From positions 1,178,001 to 1,242,000 of the forward strand of contig NZ_JAFQ01000004.1 in assembly GCF_000526215.1 (NCBI RefSeq): a stretch of DNA of 64,000 nucleotides, in the 5' to 3' direction. Positions 11,501 through 33,624 of this stretch are shown piece after piece. Source of the stretch: Nocardia sp. BMG51109 (GTDB taxonomy: Bacteria > Actinomycetota > Actinomycetes > Mycobacteriales > Mycobacteriaceae). A program made the translations under genes and the position numbers. The notes beneath the pieces are model-generated. The model was not told where the DNA came from and searched no databases. It saw only the letters and a list, made by a program, of their open reading frames with translations. Numbering within the stretch: the first letter of the stretch is position 1; each line of letters begins with the position of its first letter.

Positions 11501-14500
11501 CGCGGGCCCTCGCCGGTGCCGCGCTCCACCCGCACCGCGAGCGCGGCCACCGTCGGGGCCTCGAACAGCAGCCGGACCGGCACCCTGGTCTCCAGCGCCG
11601 CGCCCAGGCGGGCGGCGACCTGGGTGGCCAGCAGCGAATTGCCGCCCAGGGCGAAGAAGTCGTCGTCGGCGCCCACCCGCTCGGTGCCCAGCACCTCGCC
11701 GAAGATGCCCGCCACGATCTCCTCGACCGGGGTCTCGGGGGCGCGGTACACCGTGGCCTCGAACTCCGGCTCCGGCAACGCCTTCCGGTCCAGCTTCCCG
11801 TTCGCGGTGCGCGGCAGCGCGTCCAGCGTCACGAACGCCGACGGGATCATGTAGTTCGGCAGCTTCGCGCTCAGCGCCGATGTGATGCGGGCCGGATCCG
11901 GCTTGCCGGTGGCCGGCGCCAGGTAGGCCACCAACCGGTCGCCCGTGCGGCGGTCCCGGTGCGCCAGCACGGCCGCCTGCGCGATCTCCGGCAGCGCCAG
12001 CAGCGCCGCCTCGATCTCGCCCGGCTCGATGCGGAAGCCGCGGATCTTCACCTGGAAGTCGGTGCGGCCCCGGTACTCCAGTTCGCCCGAACCGTTCCAG
12101 GCCGCCAGGTCACCGGTGCGGTACATCCGGGTACCCAGCTCGAAGGGGTTGGCCACGAACCGGTCCGCGGTCAGGTCCGGCCGTCCGAGATAGCCCCGCG
12201 CCAGCTGGTCTCCGGCGAGATACAGCTCGCCCGAGACGCCGTCCGGAACCGGATTCAGGCGCGAATCCAGCACGTACGCACGGCAATTCCATTCCGGAGC
12301 GCCGACCGGCACGGAAACCTCATCGGCCGCGGTGACGTGGTGGCCGGTGACCGAGACCGCCGCCTCGGTCGGGCCGTACAGATTGACCAGCGCGACATGC
12401 GCGAACGCGGTCCGGAATCGCTGCGCCAGGGCGCCCGGCAGCGCCTCGCCGATCACCAGCGCCCGGCGCAGCCGCGCCCACACCGGGCCGCTCGCACCGG
12501 ATGTGGCATCGGTCAGCAGCGCGTCCAGCATCGACGGGACCACGTGCAGCGTGGTCACCGACTCGCGGCTCATCAGTTCGTTCAGGTACGCCGGATCACG
12601 GTGCGCGTCGGCCATCGCGACCACCAGGCGGCCGCCGCAGACCGCGGCCGACCAGAACTCCCAGACCGACAGGTCGAACGTCGCCGCCGTCTTCAGCAGC
12701 ACGGCGTCGTCGGCACCCAGTCCGAATTCCGCGGTCTTCCACAGCAATTGGTTGACGATCGCCGCGTGCGCGACGGCCACGCCCTTCGGGCGGCCCGTCG
12801 ATCCCGAGGTGAAGATCACGTATGCGGTGTTCGAATCCCGCAGCGGCGCGGCGCGGTCCGCGTCCGTCACGGGGGCGCCGGACTGCGCGGACAGATCCAG
12901 TTCGTCGATCCGCACGACCGCACCGCGTAGTCGGGCGGGCTCGGCGTCGCCGGTATCCGTCTCGGGGGCGGGGGTGAGCGCCGCCTCGGCCGGTTCCGGC
13001 CGGGCCGCGGCGAAGGCGGGCATCGACCGGGTCCGGCCACGCCAGTCCAGAATCGCGCCCTCGGCGGGCGGCACCGGGCGCGGCACCACCGGCGGCCGCG
13101 GGGCGGGGGCGGTGTCCCGCGGGAGTCCCCGGACGGCGGAGGTGCTCAGCACGCAGACCGGATCCGACGAGTCGAGGATGTATTCGATGCGCTCGGTGGG
13201 CTGATCCGGGTCGATCGGCACATACGCGCCACCGGATTTGGCGACGGCGTACATGGCCACGATCAGATCCACCGATCGCGGCAATGCCAGCGCGACCCGC
13301 TCCTCCGGGCCGACACCCAGCGAGATGAGATGCCGCGCAAGGCGATTGGCCCGGGCGTCCAGGTCGGCGTAGGTCAGCTCGGCCCGGCCGGTCTCGGTGC
13401 CGGGCAGGTCGGCGACCACGGCCACCGCCTCCGGCGACGCCGCCACGGACCGGTCGAGCAGCGACACCAGGGTCGCGCCGTCCTCGATCCGGCGATCGGT
13501 GCCGTTGCGGTCGGTGACGGCCGCCGCGCGTTCGTGCGAGGTGAGAATCTCGATGTCCCCCACCGGCTTCGCCGGATCGGCGACGACAGCGGCCAGCAGC
13601 CGGGACAGCCGGTCGGCGAAGCCCTCGACGGTGGCGGCGTCGAAAAGGTCCGTGGCATAGGTGAAGTAGCCGCCGAGTCCGGCCGGATCCCCGCCCTCCG
13701 CGTAGGTGTCGGCGACGATGAGATGCAGATCGAACTGGGTGACCTCGAGATCGGCGTCGAGGCCGTCGATGCTCAGGCCCGGCAGCTCCAGTGCCGTGCG
13801 CGCCAGGTTCTGGAACGACAGACCCACCTGGAACAGCGGATGATGTGCCGTGGACCGCGGCGGATTGAGCACCTCCACCAACCGCTCGAACGGCACGTCG
13901 GCACGGGCGAACGCATGCAGGTCGGTCTCGCGTTGCCGGGCCAGCAGTTCCTCGAACGGCTCGCCGCGATTCAGCCGCGTCCGGAACACCACGGTGTTGA
14001 CGAACATGCCGATCAGATCGTCGAGTTCGGCCTCGCCGCGACCGGCCACCGGGGTACCGACGGCGATGTCGTCGCCGCCCGACAACCGCCCCAGCAGCAC
14101 CGCGAATGCCGTGTGCACCACCATGAACAGCGTCGCCCCGTGCGCGTGCGCCAGGTCCAGCAGTCCCGCATGGGTTTCGGCGTCTATCCGCACGTCCACC
14201 CGCGCCCCGACGGGGGACGCGACGGCGGGACGGGGACGGTCGGCCGGCAGCTCCAGCAGCTCGGGCAGGCCGTCCAGCTCCGCGCGCCAGTACGCGATCT
14301 GTTGCGCCGCAATCGATTCGGGGTCCGACTCGTCGCCGAGTACCGCCCGCTGCCACAGCGCGTAGTCGGCGTACTGCACCCGCAGCGGCGGCCACTCCGG
14401 CGCCGCACCGGCCGCCCGCGCCGCGTAGGCCGTCATCACGTCGCGTGCCAGCGGACCCGTCGACGACGCATCCGCCGCGATGTGGTGCACCACCACCGCC

Positions 14501-17500
14501 AGCACGTACTCGCGCGGCGAACCCGGTGCCGGGTCGGCGATCTCGAACAGCCGCACGCGCAGCGGCACCTCGGCGGTGACGTCCAGCGGCGTGGCGGCCA
14601 GTTCGACGACCGCCGCCAGCACGTCGGCGGCCGTGGCCCGTTCCGGCACGACGCCCAGCCCGGTATCCGCGGGCAGCACCGCCTGCTCCGGCCCGGTGGG
14701 TGTTTCGGGGTAGATGGTGCGCAGCACCTCGTGCCGGGCCACCACGTCGTCGAGCGCGGCGGCCAGGGCGCCGACGTCCAGGCTGCCGGTCAGCCGCAGC
14801 GCGAACGGCAGGTTGTAGGCCGCCGACCCGGCCGTGCCGGCGTCCTGCTCGAAGCGGTTGAGGAACCACATCCGCTGCTGGGCCGGTGACAACGGCAACC
14901 GCTCGGGCCGGGCGATCGCACCCAGCGCGACACCGCGGCGGTCGTGGGTCCCCGTCTCGACGGCCTCGGCGAGCGCCTCGACCACCGGGCTCTCGAACAG
15001 CGCCCGCACCGGAACCCGGACGCCCAGGGCCGCGCCCAGCCGGGCCACCACCTGGGTGGCGACCAGCGAATTGCCGCCGAGGGCGAAGAAGTCGTCGTCC
15101 GCGCCGACCCGGTCGATGCCCAGCACCGCGCCGTAGATCTCGGCCACGGTCTCCTCGGCCGACGTTGCGGGAGCGCGGAATTCGCGTCCGGCGTAGGTCG
15201 GCTCCGGCAGCGCCTTACGGTCGAGCTTGCCGCTGGCATTGAGCGGGAAGGCGTCCAGCGCCATCATCGTGCCCGGAACCATATAGGCCGGCAGCGTTTC
15301 CGCGAGCGCCGAGCGCAGCAGTTCCAGGTCGATCTCGGTGCCCGGCATCGGCACGAGGTAGGCGACGAGCCGGTCGCCGAGCGCCGACGGCCGCACCAGC
15401 GCCACCGCCTGGCTCACCGCCGGTTCTTGCAGCAGCGCGGCCTCGATCTCGCCGAGCTCGATCCGCTGGCCGCGGAACTTCACCTGGAAATCGGTGCGGC
15501 CCAGGTATTCCAGGCGAGCCGGGAGATCATCCACGGCGGAACGCCACGCGGCCAGGTCACCGGTGCGGTACATGCGCGCACCGGGAGCGCCGAAGGGGCT
15601 GGCCACGAACCGGTCCGCGGTCAGATCCGGGCGCCGCACATAGCCGCGCGCCAGCTGATCGCCCGCCAGATACAACTCGCCCGGCACCCCGGGCGGCACC
15701 GGGCGCAATCGGGCGTCCAGCACGTAGACCTGAGTGTTCCACTGCGGCAGGCCGATCGGAACGTTCGGCCGGTCCATGGCGCTCGCGGGCCAGTAGGTCA
15801 CCGAGACCGCTGCCTCGGTCGGCCCGTACAGGTTGTGCACGCGCGCGGCGCACACCCGGTGCACCGCGTCGATCGTGTCCGGGGGCAGCGCCTCCCCGAT
15901 CACGAACACGTCCTGCAGCGTCGCGCAGGCGCCCGCGGTGGCGTGCGCGGCGAATACCGACAGCATGGACGGCACGAAGTCGGTCACCGTGACGCCGTGC
16001 GCCGCAATCGTTTCGGCGATGTACACCGGGTCGCGCTGGCCGTCGTGGGTCGCGAGGACGAGTTCGGCCCCGGCGCGCAGCGGCATGAAGTAGCCCCACA
16101 GCGACACGTCGAAGGTCGCCGCGGTCTTCTGCAGGTAGACGTCGCCGGGGCCGAGCGGATAGGCGGCCAGCATCCAGGTGATCTGGTTGTGGATCGCCGC
16201 ATGCGAGACGGCGACGCCCTTGGGCCGCCCGGTGGATCCGGAGGTGAACAGGACATAGGCGGGATGCTCCGGCCGCAGCGGCCGCGACAGTTCGCCGTCG
16301 CGCACCGGACCGGCGTCGAACCCGTCGAGATCGGTCTCGTCCCATCGCACGACCGGCATATCCGCCGGTACCGCGACGGTATCGACGGTGGTGACGACGC
16401 ACAGCGGACGTGCCGTGTCGAGAATGTGGGCGATCCGCTCGGCGGGATGGTCGGGATCCAGCGGCACGTAGGCTCCGCCGGCGGCGATCACGCCGTACAT
16501 CGCGACCACCAGGTCCGCCGACCGCCGAATCGCCAGTGCCACCAGCACTTCCGGCCCGACCCCACGCGAGATCAGCAGCCGCGCCAGGCGATTCACCCGG
16601 GCATCGAATTCCGCATACGTGAGCGTGATGTCCTCGAACGCCACCGCGACCGCGTCCGGGGACCGGTCCACCGCCCGCCGGTAGCCGTCCAGCAGCGATT
16701 CCGGTTCGATCGCGCACCCGGTCTCGTTCCACTCCCGCAGAATTCGCGTGCGCTCGGCGGGCCGCAGCAGCTCGATATCGCCCACGGGCCGGGCCGGATC
16801 GGTGGCCACCGCCTCGAGCAGCTCGGTCAGGCGGTCCGCGAAGCCGGCGACCGTCGCCTCGTCGAAAAGATCTGTGGCATAGGTGAACTGCGCCGACATG
16901 CCGCGCGGGGAGTTCTGCTCCACATGCGGCACGATGGTCAGTTGCAGGTCGAACTTCGCGATCGCCCCGTCGTACTCCACCGGCGCCGCCGTCAACCCCG
17001 GCAACTCCAACCGCGGCTTATCCATATTCTGAAAGAACAACGCCACCTGGAACAACGGATGATGCGCCTGCGAACGCACCGGATCCAGCACCTCCACCAG
17101 GCGCTCGAACGGCAACTCCGCATGCGAGAACGCACCCAGATCCGCCTCCCGCACCCGCGCGAGCAGATCGGCGAACGGCTCGCCCGGGTCGACCGGCGTC
17201 CGCAACACCAACGTGTTCACGAACATCCCCACCAGCGCGTCGAGTTCGCGGTCGCCGCGGCCCGCTACCGGGGTGCCGATCGCGATGTCGCCGGTGGCGG
17301 ACAGCCGGGCCAGCAAGACCGCGAACGCCGCGTGCACCACCATGAACAGCGAGGCGCCCGAGGACAACCCCAGATCCGTCAGTCCGGCATGGGTTCCGGC
17401 ATCGACCTCGAACGAGTACTGCCCGCCCCGTCCGGACGCCAGCGCGGGACGCGGCCGGTCCGCCGGCAGGTCCAGGCGATCGGGAAGTTCCGCGAGGGCC

Positions 17501-19953
17501 GAACGCCAGTAGGCCAGCTGGGCCGACGCGATCGAATCCGGATCACCCTCGTCGCCCAGCACCGACCGCTGCCACAGCGTGTAATCCGCGTACTGCACCG
17601 GCAGCGGATGCCAGGCGGGAGAGGAACGATTGCGGCGAGCGAGGAAGGCCCCCAGCAGATCTCGCATGAACGGCGCGACCGACTCGCCGTCGGCGGCGAT
17701 GTGATGCGCCACGACGACGATCACGTGGTCGCCGGGGGCCAGCTCCGCCACGGCGATCCGCAGCGGGACCTCGGCGGCGACGTCGAAGCCGCGCAGCGCG
17801 AATCCGGCCAGCCAGTCCGCCATTCCGGACTCGGCGACCGGTTCCGGCGTCAGATCCGGAATCGCTTGTTCCACCGGCAGAATCACCTGATGGCCGGTGC
17901 CGTCGATATCCGGGTAGACCGTGCGCAGCGTCTCGTGCCGCTCGATCACATCGGCGACCGCGGCCTGTAGCGCGTCCGTATCGAGCCGGCCGGTGAGCCG
18001 GAGGGCGAACGGGACGTTGTCGGCCGGCGAGTCCGGATCGAACTGGTTGAGGAACCACATCCGCTGCTGCGCGGGAGACAACGGGATGCGGTCCGGCCTC
18101 GGCATCGGCCGCAGCGGTGGCCGCCCGCCGCCGCCCTTGATCGGTTCCAGGCGCTGCGCCAGCGCGGCGACCGTCGGCGCGTCGAACAGCAGCCGGGCCG
18201 GGACGCGGCCGGAGATCTGCGCGCCCAGCCGGGCGGCGACCCGGGTGGCGATCAGCGAGTTCCCGCCCAGATCGAAGAAGTCGTCATCGGCGCCGATCGG
18301 CGTTGCGGGACCGAGCAATTCGGCGAACACGCTCGCCACCAGCTCCTCCAGCGGGCCGGACGGCGGCCGGAACTCGCGGATCTGCAGCACCGGTGCGGGC
18401 AGTGCGGCGCGGTCGAGCTTGCCGACCGGGGTCAGCGGGATCTCGTCGAGGACCGTGATACTGGTGGGCACCATATGCGGCGGGAGGCTCCGCCCGGCGG
18501 CTGCGAGCAGCGTATCGACATCGACGGCGGCGCCCGGTGCGGGATGGACATAGGCCGCCAGGATCGTGGCGCCGCCGTCGAGCCGGTGGCCGATCGTGAC
18601 CGCGAAATCGACCGCCTCGTGCGCCGCCAGCACCGCATCGATCTCACCCAGCTCGATCCGGAAACCACGAATCTTCACCTGAAAATCGTTGCGGCCCAGA
18701 TACTCCAGGCCACCGCCGGCCGTCCGGCGCACCAGATCACCGGTACGGTACAGCCGGGATACGCCGGCGCCGAACGGATTCGCCAGGAAGCGCGCCGCCG
18801 TCAGACCGGGCCGCCGATGGTAGCCGCGGGCCACCTGCGCACCGGCAATGTACAACTCACCGGCCACACCGTCGGGAACCGGCGCGAGGCGCTCGTCCAG
18901 TACGAACTCCTCGATGCCGCGAATCGGCCCGCCGATGGTCACCGTCTCCCCCGGAACCAACGGCGCACTGATATTCGTCATGATCGTCGTCTCGGTCGGA
19001 CCATACCCGTCGAAGAACTCCCGAACACCCGACCCGACCGGAACCACCCACCGCCGCACCAACTCCGGCGGACACGCCTCACCACCGGCCACCACCACCC
19101 GCAGATCATCCAAACCCACCGGATCCACCGACGCCAGCGCCGCCGGCGTGATGAACGCGTGCGTCACCTCTTCGCGCGCCATCAAGGCCGCGAGTTCGTC
19201 ACCGCCGTACACCGAGGGCGCAACCACCACCATCGTCGCGGCGCCGCCCACGGCCAGCAGCAACTCCAGCACCGACGCGTCGAACGACGGCGACGCGAAA
19301 TGCAGTGTGCGCGAATCGCCCCCGACCCGGTACCGCTCACGCTGCTCGTCACAGAAACCCGACAACCCCGCCTGCGTGACGACGACGCCCTTCGGTCTGC
19401 CGGTCGACCCGGACGTGTAGATCACATACGCCGGATGCTCGGAACGCAAGGGGCGCAAGCGATCCGCGTACGTCACCGGTTCCGCCGAATACCGTCCCAA
19501 CTCCTCGGTGAACTCCGGCGCGTCGACGACCAGCCACTCCACCCCGCCGGGCAGTCCGTCCAGCACCGAGGACACCGTAAGCCCCAGCACCACACCAGAA
19601 TCCCCCACCATATGCGCCACCCGCTCCGCCGGATAACCAGGATCCACCGGAACAAAACCCGCACCCGACTTCGCCACACCCCACACCGCAACAACCGAAT
19701 CCACCGACCGCGGCACCCCCACCGCCACCAAATCCTCCGGCCCCACCCCACGCTCGATCAACAACCGCGCCAACCGCGACGAACGCTCATCCAACTCCGC
19801 ATACGACAACTCCGCCAACGTCGCGGTGGCATCGGCGAAGACGACGGCGGTGGCGGTCGGATCGACCTCTACGGCGGTCGCCAGCAGCTGCGGCAACGTC
19901 GCGACGCGTGCTCTACGGGTCCGTACCGGGCGCACTCGGGCCGAGCGGGTCAT
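2557..19953 (-). CDS. NRPS-C: five-module nonribosomal peptide synthetase with TE
   Basis: A 5,798-residue synthetase read as A1-T1-C2-A2-T2-C3-A3-T3-C4-A4-T4-E*-C5-A5-T5-TE. Carrier serines are at about 566, 1629, 2773, 3835 (GGDS, the form found before epimerization domains) and 5476. C2, C4 and C5 have intact HHxxxDG; C3 reads HHIAADA (Ala1829 for Gly). The E domain (about 3880-4465) is degenerate. TE is about 5530-5798, nucleophile Ser5614 in GWSLGG. Codes aligned by eye to GrsA positions: A1 DALFVGGIMK, A2 DVWDFILVSK, A3 DLWHLILVSK, A4 DALFIGGIMK, A5 DIWHFAWVVK; I recognise none with confidence, though A1 and A4 look hydrophobic. A3 has a Pro/Ala-rich insertion of about 65 residues near 2275-2342. 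The start is ATG with AGGAAG 10 nt upstream. There is no N-terminal C domain, so it needs an upstream C domain in trans (probably NRPS-A) or initiates itself. Confidence 0.95.
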   Translation of the reverse strand: MTRSARVRPVRTRRARVATLPQLLATAVEVDPTATAVVFADATATLAELSYAELDERSSRLARLLIERGVGPEDLVAVGVPRSVDSVVAVWGVAKSGAGFVPVDPGYPAERVAHMVGDSGVVLGLTVSSVLDGLPGGVEWLVVDAPEFTEELGRYSAEPVTYADRLRPLRSEHPAYVIYTSGSTGRPKGVVVTQAGLSGFCDEQRERYRVGGDSRTLHFASPSFDASVLELLLAVGGAATMVVVAPSVYGGDELAALMAREEVTHAFITPAALASVDPVGLDDLRVVVAGGEACPPELVRRWVVPVGSGVREFFDGYGPTETTIMTNISAPLVPGETVTIGGPIRGIEEFVLDERLAPVPDGVAGELYIAGAQVARGYHRRPGLTAARFLANPFGAGVSRLYRTGDLVRRTAGGGLEYLGRNDFQVKIRGFRIELGEIDAVLAAHEAVDFAVTIGHRLDGGATILAAYVHPAPGAAVDVDTLLAAAGRSLPPHMVPTSITVLDEIPLTPVGKLDRAALPAPVLQIREFRPPSGPLEELVASVFAELLGPATPIGADDDFFDLGGNSLIATRVAARLGAQISGRVPARLLFDAPTVAALAQRLEPIKGGGGRPPLRPMPRPDRIPLSPAQQRMWFLNQFDPDSPADNVPFALRLTGRLDTDALQAAVADVIERHETLRTVYPDIDGTGHQVILPVEQAIPDLTPEPVAESGMADWLAGFALRGFDVAAEVPLRIAVAELAPGDHVIVVVAHHIAADGESVAPFMRDLLGAFLARRNRSSPAWHPLPVQYADYTLWQRSVLGDEGDPDSIASAQLAYWRSALAELPDRLDLPADRPRPALASGRGGQYSFEVDAGTHAGLTDLGLSSGASLFMVVHAAFAVLLARLSATGDIAIGTPVAGRGDRELDALVGMFVNTLVLRTPVDPGEPFADLLARVREADLGAFSHAELPFERLVEVLDPVRSQAHHPLFQVALFFQNMDKPRLELPGLTAAPVEYDGAIAKFDLQLTIVPHVEQNSPRGMSAQFTYATDLFDEATVAGFADRLTELLEAVATDPARPVGDIELLRPAERTRILREWNETGCAIEPESLLDGYRRAVDRSPDAVAVAFEDITLTYAEFDARVNRLARLLISRGVGPEVLVALAIRRSADLVVAMYGVIAAGGAYVPLDPDHPAERIAHILDTARPLCVVTTVDTVAVPADMPVVRWDETDLDGFDAGPVRDGELSRPLRPEHPAYVLFTSGSTGRPKGVAVSHAAIHNQITWMLAAYPLGPGDVYLQKTAATFDVSLWGYFMPLRAGAELVLATHDGQRDPVYIAETIAAHGVTVTDFVPSMLSVFAAHATAGACATLQDVFVIGEALPPDTIDAVHRVCAARVHNLYGPTEAAVSVTYWPASAMDRPNVPIGLPQWNTQVYVLDARLRPVPPGVPGELYLAGDQLARGYVRRPDLTADRFVASPFGAPGARMYRTGDLAAWRSAVDDLPARLEYLGRTDFQVKFRGQRIELGEIEAALLQEPAVSQAVALVRPSALGDRLVAYLVPMPGTEIDLELLRSALAETLPAYMVPGTMMALDAFPLNASGKLDRKALPEPTYAGREFRAPATSAEETVAEIYGAVLGIDRVGADDDFFALGGNSLVATQVVARLGAALGVRVPVRALFESPVVEALAEAVETGTHDRRGVALGAIARPERLPLSPAQQRMWFLNRFEQDAGTAGSAAYNLPFALRLTGSLDVGALAAALDDVVARHEVLRTIYPETPTGPEQAVLPADTGLGVVPERATAADVLAAVVELAATPLDVTAEVPLRVRLFEIADPAPGSPREYVLAVVVHHIAADASSTGPLARDVMTAYAARAAGAAPEWPPLRVQYADYALWQRAVLGDESDPESIAAQQIAYWRAELDGLPELLELPADRPRPAVASPVGARVDVRIDAETHAGLLDLAHAHGATLFMVVHTAFAVLLGRLSGGDDIAVGTPVAGRGEAELDDLIGMFVNTVVFRTRLNRGEPFEELLARQRETDLHAFARADVPFERLVEVLNPPRSTAHHPLFQVGLSFQNLARTALELPGLSIDGLDADLEVTQFDLHLIVADTYAEGGDPAGLGGYFTYATDLFDAATVEGFADRLSRLLAAVVADPAKPVGDIEILTSHERAAAVTDRNGTDRRIEDGATLVSLLDRSVAASPEAVAVVADLPGTETGRAELTYADLDARANRLARHLISLGVGPEERVALALPRSVDLIVAMYAVAKSGGAYVPIDPDQPTERIEYILDSSDPVCVLSTSAVRGLPRDTAPAPRPPVVPRPVPPAEGAILDWRGRTRSMPAFAAARPEPAEAALTPAPETDTGDAEPARLRGAVVRIDELDLSAQSGAPVTDADRAAPLRDSNTAYVIFTSGSTGRPKGVAVAHAAIVNQLLWKTAEFGLGADDAVLLKTAATFDLSVWEFWSAAVCGGRLVVAMADAHRDPAYLNELMSRESVTTLHVVPSMLDALLTDATSGASGPVWARLRRALVIGEALPGALAQRFRTAFAHVALVNLYGPTEAAVSVTGHHVTAADEVSVPVGAPEWNCRAYVLDSRLNPVPDGVSGELYLAGDQLARGYLGRPDLTADRFVANPFELGTRMYRTGDLAAWNGSGELEYRGRTDFQVKIRGFRIEPGEIEAALLALPEIAQAAVLAHRDRRTGDRLVAYLAPATGKPDPARITSALSAKLPNYMIPSAFVTLDALPRTANGKLDRKALPEPEFEATVYRAPETPVEEIVAGIFGEVLGTERVGADDDFFALGGNSLLATQVAARLGAALETRVPVRLLFEAPTVAALAVRVERGTGEGPRTPLVAAPRPDRLPLSFAQQRMWFLNQFDTSAAVYNIPAAIRLSGTLDVPALGAAITDLIARHEVLRTIYPQTPDGPEQRILAPDEVPVDPTPVRIGEERVAHEVARLVGTGFDVTTEIPFRVRLFQLTATEYVLVFVAHHIAADGWSMGPLTRDLMLAYVARSDDQDPAWEPLPIQYADFALWQHTVLGDENDPESVAGAQLRYWTKELAGLPDELNLPADRPRPPAQSFAGGKTAFVVDADVHAALTELARTHNATLFMVVHTAFTVFLARLSGTEDIAVGTPIAGRGERELDDLIGMFVNTLVLRSRVAPGRRFAELLAANREAGLRAFAHADIPFERLVEAVDPARSAARHPLFQVALSFENLTTSGFELPGLSLTALDPAAGTAKFDLLLTVRELRTEDGDEAGLAAEFTYARDLFDAATVEDFGRRFRRILAAAAADPTVPAGDLALLDDSEHAGLVRRAGGPAEPPRTLPELMAAAVAANPDGSAVVFHGRSFTYRQLDTASSKLARRLIELGAGPETLVAVAIPRSVEAVVTVWSVAKTGAAFVPVDPGYPADRIAHMVADSGAALGVTVRAAAAGLPDMDTDWLVLDTPEFAVEVDNRSGAPISDDERLGALRTDQAAYVIYTSGSTGLPKGVVVTHAGLANFAAEQTERYRLDRWSRALAFASPSFDASMLETLLALGAGGALVVAPPGTVGGDELADLIRREGVTHAFLTPSVLASLDPAAVTGMRAIVAGGEAVPADMVATWGGSHDGVGRRFHNGYGPTETTIMTTISDPLAAGDAVTIGAPIRGMRALVLDARLRPVPEGVAGELYLGGIQLARGYHDRPGLTAARFVADPYGRPGQRLYRTGDVVRWRRGEHVVDYVGRNDFQVKIRGFRIEPGEIDSVLTARPEVRFATTIGRETGTGATILVSYVLPEQDAEIDTATLTAELARTLPEYMVPTALVALDEIPLTPVGKLDRAALPAPVLDTVEYRAPQTPAEQAIAEVIGEVLGRDHVGLDDDFFALGGDSIMSIQVVSRLRARGVLCTPRDVFECRTVEALARVVTERPPEQPSTGPVPLPPGAARLLSADPAGRDRRAVVLDIPADCETDRVGAAVQALLDRHPMLSARLETTDGTVVSDDPDASAGKPFGPPVGVGVPSVVADTGEYPAVATGLASRIPGASSPDEASEYVTELLPVPPGDAVFDAGTELLPVASAEAVTEFLPVVTAESDAGARFVRRDEVPEYTGPVSAHLVVPDAVPGAALRWFIPTEDTTEIAVRTLAADLDPASGRNICFGLIAPADTDGTDEFVAQGVPMTLVVVATGLVVDDVSWRGIVDELAAAWSGGAADPVAPDAAAGVARTLSERALDQSTVDDMAWWKRALRDAPADFPIDGLDTRSRGRVSLGITAEGAAAVDAVAAAYHAAVEDVLLAALALALEPARRQRAGFAVIDPDSTSLLPQATQRGPAGDLLGPVVRLFADGRTAAGPESAGAVGGFTAAYPFVLGLDGIDVDDALLGGPAAGAVIALVKEQRRTVPGRGAGYGLLRYLNPGTSDELAALAHGRTAFRYRDLRPARPVPDIASPDLFLDVTIEATDDGLLARFDYAAAVLDVEQVKELAGHWVRALGGLAEHGTRAGAGGFTPSDFPLVRLAQNDIDRLHDAYPGLADAWPVTPLQSGMLFHALLAESSVDVYTTQFTLDLHGSVDERRLRQAAQAVLDRHDNLRVAFAADAAGNPVQVVLDRVEVPWRTVDLGTLDAEAAEAELARITAGDYADRFDMSAAPLLRFTLIRTAAGELDDDYRLLVTSHHILVDGWSMPLLMQDLLTRYALGPHSRLPEQARSYGEYLAWLVAQDPEAARAAWRRALSGVTEPTPLAPVDPGREISCGVGEVGFELSVADTTGLTRLAARLGVTVNTVVQAAWGLLIGRSVDRDDVLFGATVSGRPPALPGVESMVGLFLNAIPVRVRLAATETLAGLLRRLQAEQADLLDHHYLGLSDIQETAGVEGLFDSLVVFESFPIDREGLDRVGSIDGMRITGIGSVNGTHYPVTVLVVLDNQLRVSLKYLRDVFDEPAAETLAHRLSGLICRFVDTPDARIAEVDALLDCERAELAARNATAAPALLDDATLLSLFDAQVARTPQAPALYFGDTVLTYHELDTRSRALAGELAPRGVRPESLVAVAMRRSIDLVVAIYAVLRAGGGYVPLDPDHPAERNEFVLGNTAPVCVLTTTADGFDTGTGTPPVAVDTLDLPIDVVAQPFPEPHPDTVAYVIHTSGSTGRPKGVAITHRQMANQLRWAQRGYPHDTGDVVLHKTPITFDISAWELFWPLQTGAALVIAEPDGHRDPAYLSRVIEERSVSTVHFVPSMLDAFLDPTANPGLSQGCPSLRRVFAAGEALSGATAAEFAALFEHADLVNWYGPAEATVVTAWPDPSGPRKPANHAAGAAVPIGAPVANTHVHVLDRQLLPVPPGSPGELYVAGVQLARGYLGAPGPTAERFVAHAGGGRLYRTGDIVRWRDGALEYLGRSDFQVKLRGQRVELGEIESVLAAHPSVRHAVVSLARGGPGDRLVAHVVPAGPAGVDESALFSYARESLPGYMIPAALVVLDELPLNASGKLDRKALPQPRMSARPYRVPETALEQAVADVFGEILGLDRVGADDDFFDLGGNSLIATRAVGRLRELTGTQVRVQWFFTGSTVSALAQRIEGAQGGEYDFDLGSDAALDVLLPIRSDGAGAPLFCIHPMYGLSWCYAGLGRYVEDRPIIGLQSPALSEDGYLPESLWDMAARYVTEIRRVQPQGPYHLLGWSLGGVLAHAVATALQSDGARVGLLALLDSHTEIDVTDFHAAVREALAEIGIGAEILVGSPDEQADVHDLSDEAVATLHATIPPDLALLTPDRVRRIYRSAVRSAELIADHRPAIFRGRLDYFSARDHDTAAGKWCAYVDGEVAEYPVAAWHEEMVAPEALAEIGPRLAKQLASSDDAVTEDGGGA
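6560..8316 (-). other. Degenerate epimerization domain inside NRPS-C
   Basis: This part of NRPS-C (about residues 3880-4465) follows a GGDS carrier domain. It keeps E-domain landmarks: a WF motif (RWFIP), the VDDVSWR segment, and VKEQRRTVP followed by GAGYGLLRY. The catalytic HHxxxDG is replaced, with Thr4130-Gly4131 in place of His-His. The usual VGWFT box reads VGGFT. About 110 residues of low-complexity, acidic, repeat-like sequence (TELLPV / TEFLPV) are inserted near 3950-4065. By family knowledge the second His is the catalytic base, so the domain is predicted to be inactive and residue 4 to stay L. Confidence 0.8.
16932..17160 (-). repeat. Shared near-identical tract 4 (NRPS-C copy)
   Basis: 229 bp in the C2 domain of NRPS-C, matching 29581-29809 in NRPS-B with about three mismatches by eye. 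Leu codons here are mostly TTG and several codons end in T (AAT, GAT), unlike the flanking C-ending usage. It is consistent with recent gene conversion between the paralogous modules. Confidence 0.85.
18599..18718 (-). repeat. Shared identical tract 3 (NRPS-C copy)
   Basis: 120 bp in the C-terminal part of A1 (motif A8 region, [16 protein letters not shown]), identical by eye to 31266-31385 in NRPS-B while both flanks diverge. Confidence 0.85.
18931..19168 (-). repeat. Shared near-identical tract 2 (NRPS-C copy)
   Basis: 238 bp in the A1 core around motif A5 ([12 protein letters not shown]), matching 31598-31835 in NRPS-B with three mismatches by eye. It covers much of the substrate pocket, so the two A1 domains should choose the same amino acid. 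Confidence 0.87.
19563..19824 (-). repeat. Shared identical tract 1 (NRPS-C copy)
   Basis: 262 bp in the N-terminal part of A1, identical by eye to 32227-32488 in NRPS-B. Codons in the tract end mainly in G or T (GTG, GGT, GAT, TTT, CCT, TCT), whereas the flanking coding sequence prefers C endings, so it looks imported from another source before or during conversion. Confidence 0.9.
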
Positions 19954-19969
19954 ACCGTAGCCGCTTCCT

Positions 19970-19988
19970 GGGCGGATTTCTGCCGCCC
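19970..19988 (-). promoter_or_regulatory. Hairpin abutting the NRPS-C ribosome binding site
   Basis: An inverted repeat (GGGCGG / CCGCCC, 6-bp stem, 7-nt loop) ends directly beside the AGGAAG Shine-Dalgarno at 19964-19969. The 241-nt B-C gap also holds a possible 40-codon upstream reading frame, from the ATG at 20035 to a TAG at 19913, which overlaps the NRPS-C start out of frame. Either could tune translation. No convincing sigma-A promoter was seen in the gap. Confidence 0.3.
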
Positions 19989-20194
19989 GACCACCCGAAA
20001 CACGTGTACCTCACCTTGCCTGTTGTGTCGCTCATGCGCCTGCGCGGCGCCACCCCCTTCATCCATCCGAGCGCGGCCGGGGCATGTTACGCGCGGCGCG
20101 GCGATTCCGGCTCGGTAGGGGCGGGCCGGACCGGAACCAGACCATTGTCGGGCACCGAGGCCGACCGGTCACCCGGTGGGGCGACGGTTCCGCG

Positions 20195-32613
<12,419 letters not shown>

Positions 32614-32617
<4 letters not shown>

Positions 32618-32688
32618 GCGGGCACCCGGCCCCGAATCCGGGAGCCGCCGCTGCGCTCGCCCCGCCGACCAGCAACTCTGCCGAACAT
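32614..32688 (-). CDS. Possible 24-aa leader peptide coupled to NRPS-B
   Basis: A short reading frame starts at ATG 32688 with GGAGAAGG about 5 nt upstream, the best Shine-Dalgarno in the A-B gap. It encodes a 24-residue, very basic peptide (starts [16 protein letters not shown], ends GRVPA). Its TGA stop overlaps the proposed GTG start of NRPS-B as GTGA. NRPS-B has only a weak ribosome binding site of its own, so translational coupling through this peptide would explain how its start is found. No homologue is recognised. It may be no more than a translated leader. Confidence 0.4.
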
Positions 32689-32811
32689 CAAAACCTTCTC
32701 CGTACCCACGCCGAACCTCACCGATAATGCCTTGTCCGCGCCTATACCGCATCTGTGCTGGTAGCGCACGCCCCCGAGGTCAGGGGCACAAACTGTCAAA
32801 GCCGTACGCTA

Positions 32812-33624
32812 TCACCGGGACAGCAACTCGCCGGCAGCGACGACCACGTCGGCCGTGCCGAAGCCGGCCGGTGCCGGCCCGTCCTCGACCACCACGGCCC
32901 GCAGATCCTCCAGCGGCTCCGCGTCGAGCCCGTCGAGCACCACCGCGTCGGCGAACAGATGGGTAACCCATTCGTCGGCGAGCGCCTCGCTCGTGACCTC
33001 GCCGGGCAGCACCAGGGACGCACCGGCCGCACCGGCCGCCACCACCTCCAGCAGCGCCGTGGGAGAATCCGCGCGGCCGTGCCGGAAGATCCGGGACTCG
33101 AAGTTCAGCTCCGTGCGCGCCCGCAACAGCTCGACCGCCGAGGCCAGGTCGTCGTAGCTCAGGGTGGCACCGGCCGCGACGAATGCGGGATCCGCACCGC
33201 GCAACGGCCGCGTCCGGTTCGCATAGGTCACCGGCCGCGCCGACTCCCCCGCGATCTCGCCGATCACCGCCGGATCGTCGAGCACCAGCCAGTCGACGCC
33301 GCCGGCGGGCGCCGGCCCGGCCGTCAGCCCGGCCTTGATCTCCGGTGTCTGGGGAAGTTCCGAGCCGTCGCCGGCGGGAACCACCGCGGCCCCGGCCTTC
33401 AGCACCGCCCAGGCCGCCACGGTCGCCTCGATGCCCCGATCCAACCGGACCGCCACGCCCGTTCCCGGCCCGCAGCCGCGTCCGATCAGCACCCGCGCCA
33501 GCCGCGAGGACCGGGCGCCGAGCTCCTGATACGACACCGCCTCCTCACCGAATGCCAGTGCGGGACCGTCGGGATCGTCCTCCACCGAGGCGGCCAGCGC
33601 CTGCGTCAGCGCCGTGCCGTGCGC
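32812..33624 (-). other. Truncated, degenerate adenylation domain at NRPS-A C-terminus
   Basis: About 270 residues retain the start of an A domain (SYQELGARSSRLARVLIGRG, then AWAVLKAGAAVVP). Where the ATP-binding [10 protein letters not shown] should be, the sequence reads ADPAFVAAGATLSYDD, and it stops before the A5 motif. It cannot activate an amino acid. The remaining half-domain may act as an interface holding the downstream A-T of NRPS-B or NRPS-C against C3. The frame is intact and the protein ends in a normal TGA, so it does not look like a fresh truncation. Confidence 0.8.

Noticed and set aside
2542..12930. Plus-strand open frame of more than 3,400 codons opposite NRPS-C
   Set aside because: It is exactly antisense to a well-defined NRPS, its translation is Arg/Gln/Gly/His-rich with no domains, and such shadow frames are expected opposite GC-rich coding DNA with C-ending codons.
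14944..17970. 1,008-codon plus-strand frame opposite NRPS-C
   Set aside because: Antisense shadow of modules 2 and 3; no start site or domain.
20003..20025. Possible IdeR/DtxR iron box upstream of NRPS-C
   Set aside because: Only one half resembles the consensus (AGGxAAGGTGAGG); the other half does not, so an iron-regulated siderophore cannot be argued from it.
32794..32799. TTGACA on the minus strand upstream of NRPS-B
   Set aside because: No -10-like hexamer at 16-19 bp; the nearest TATAGG is too far downstream.
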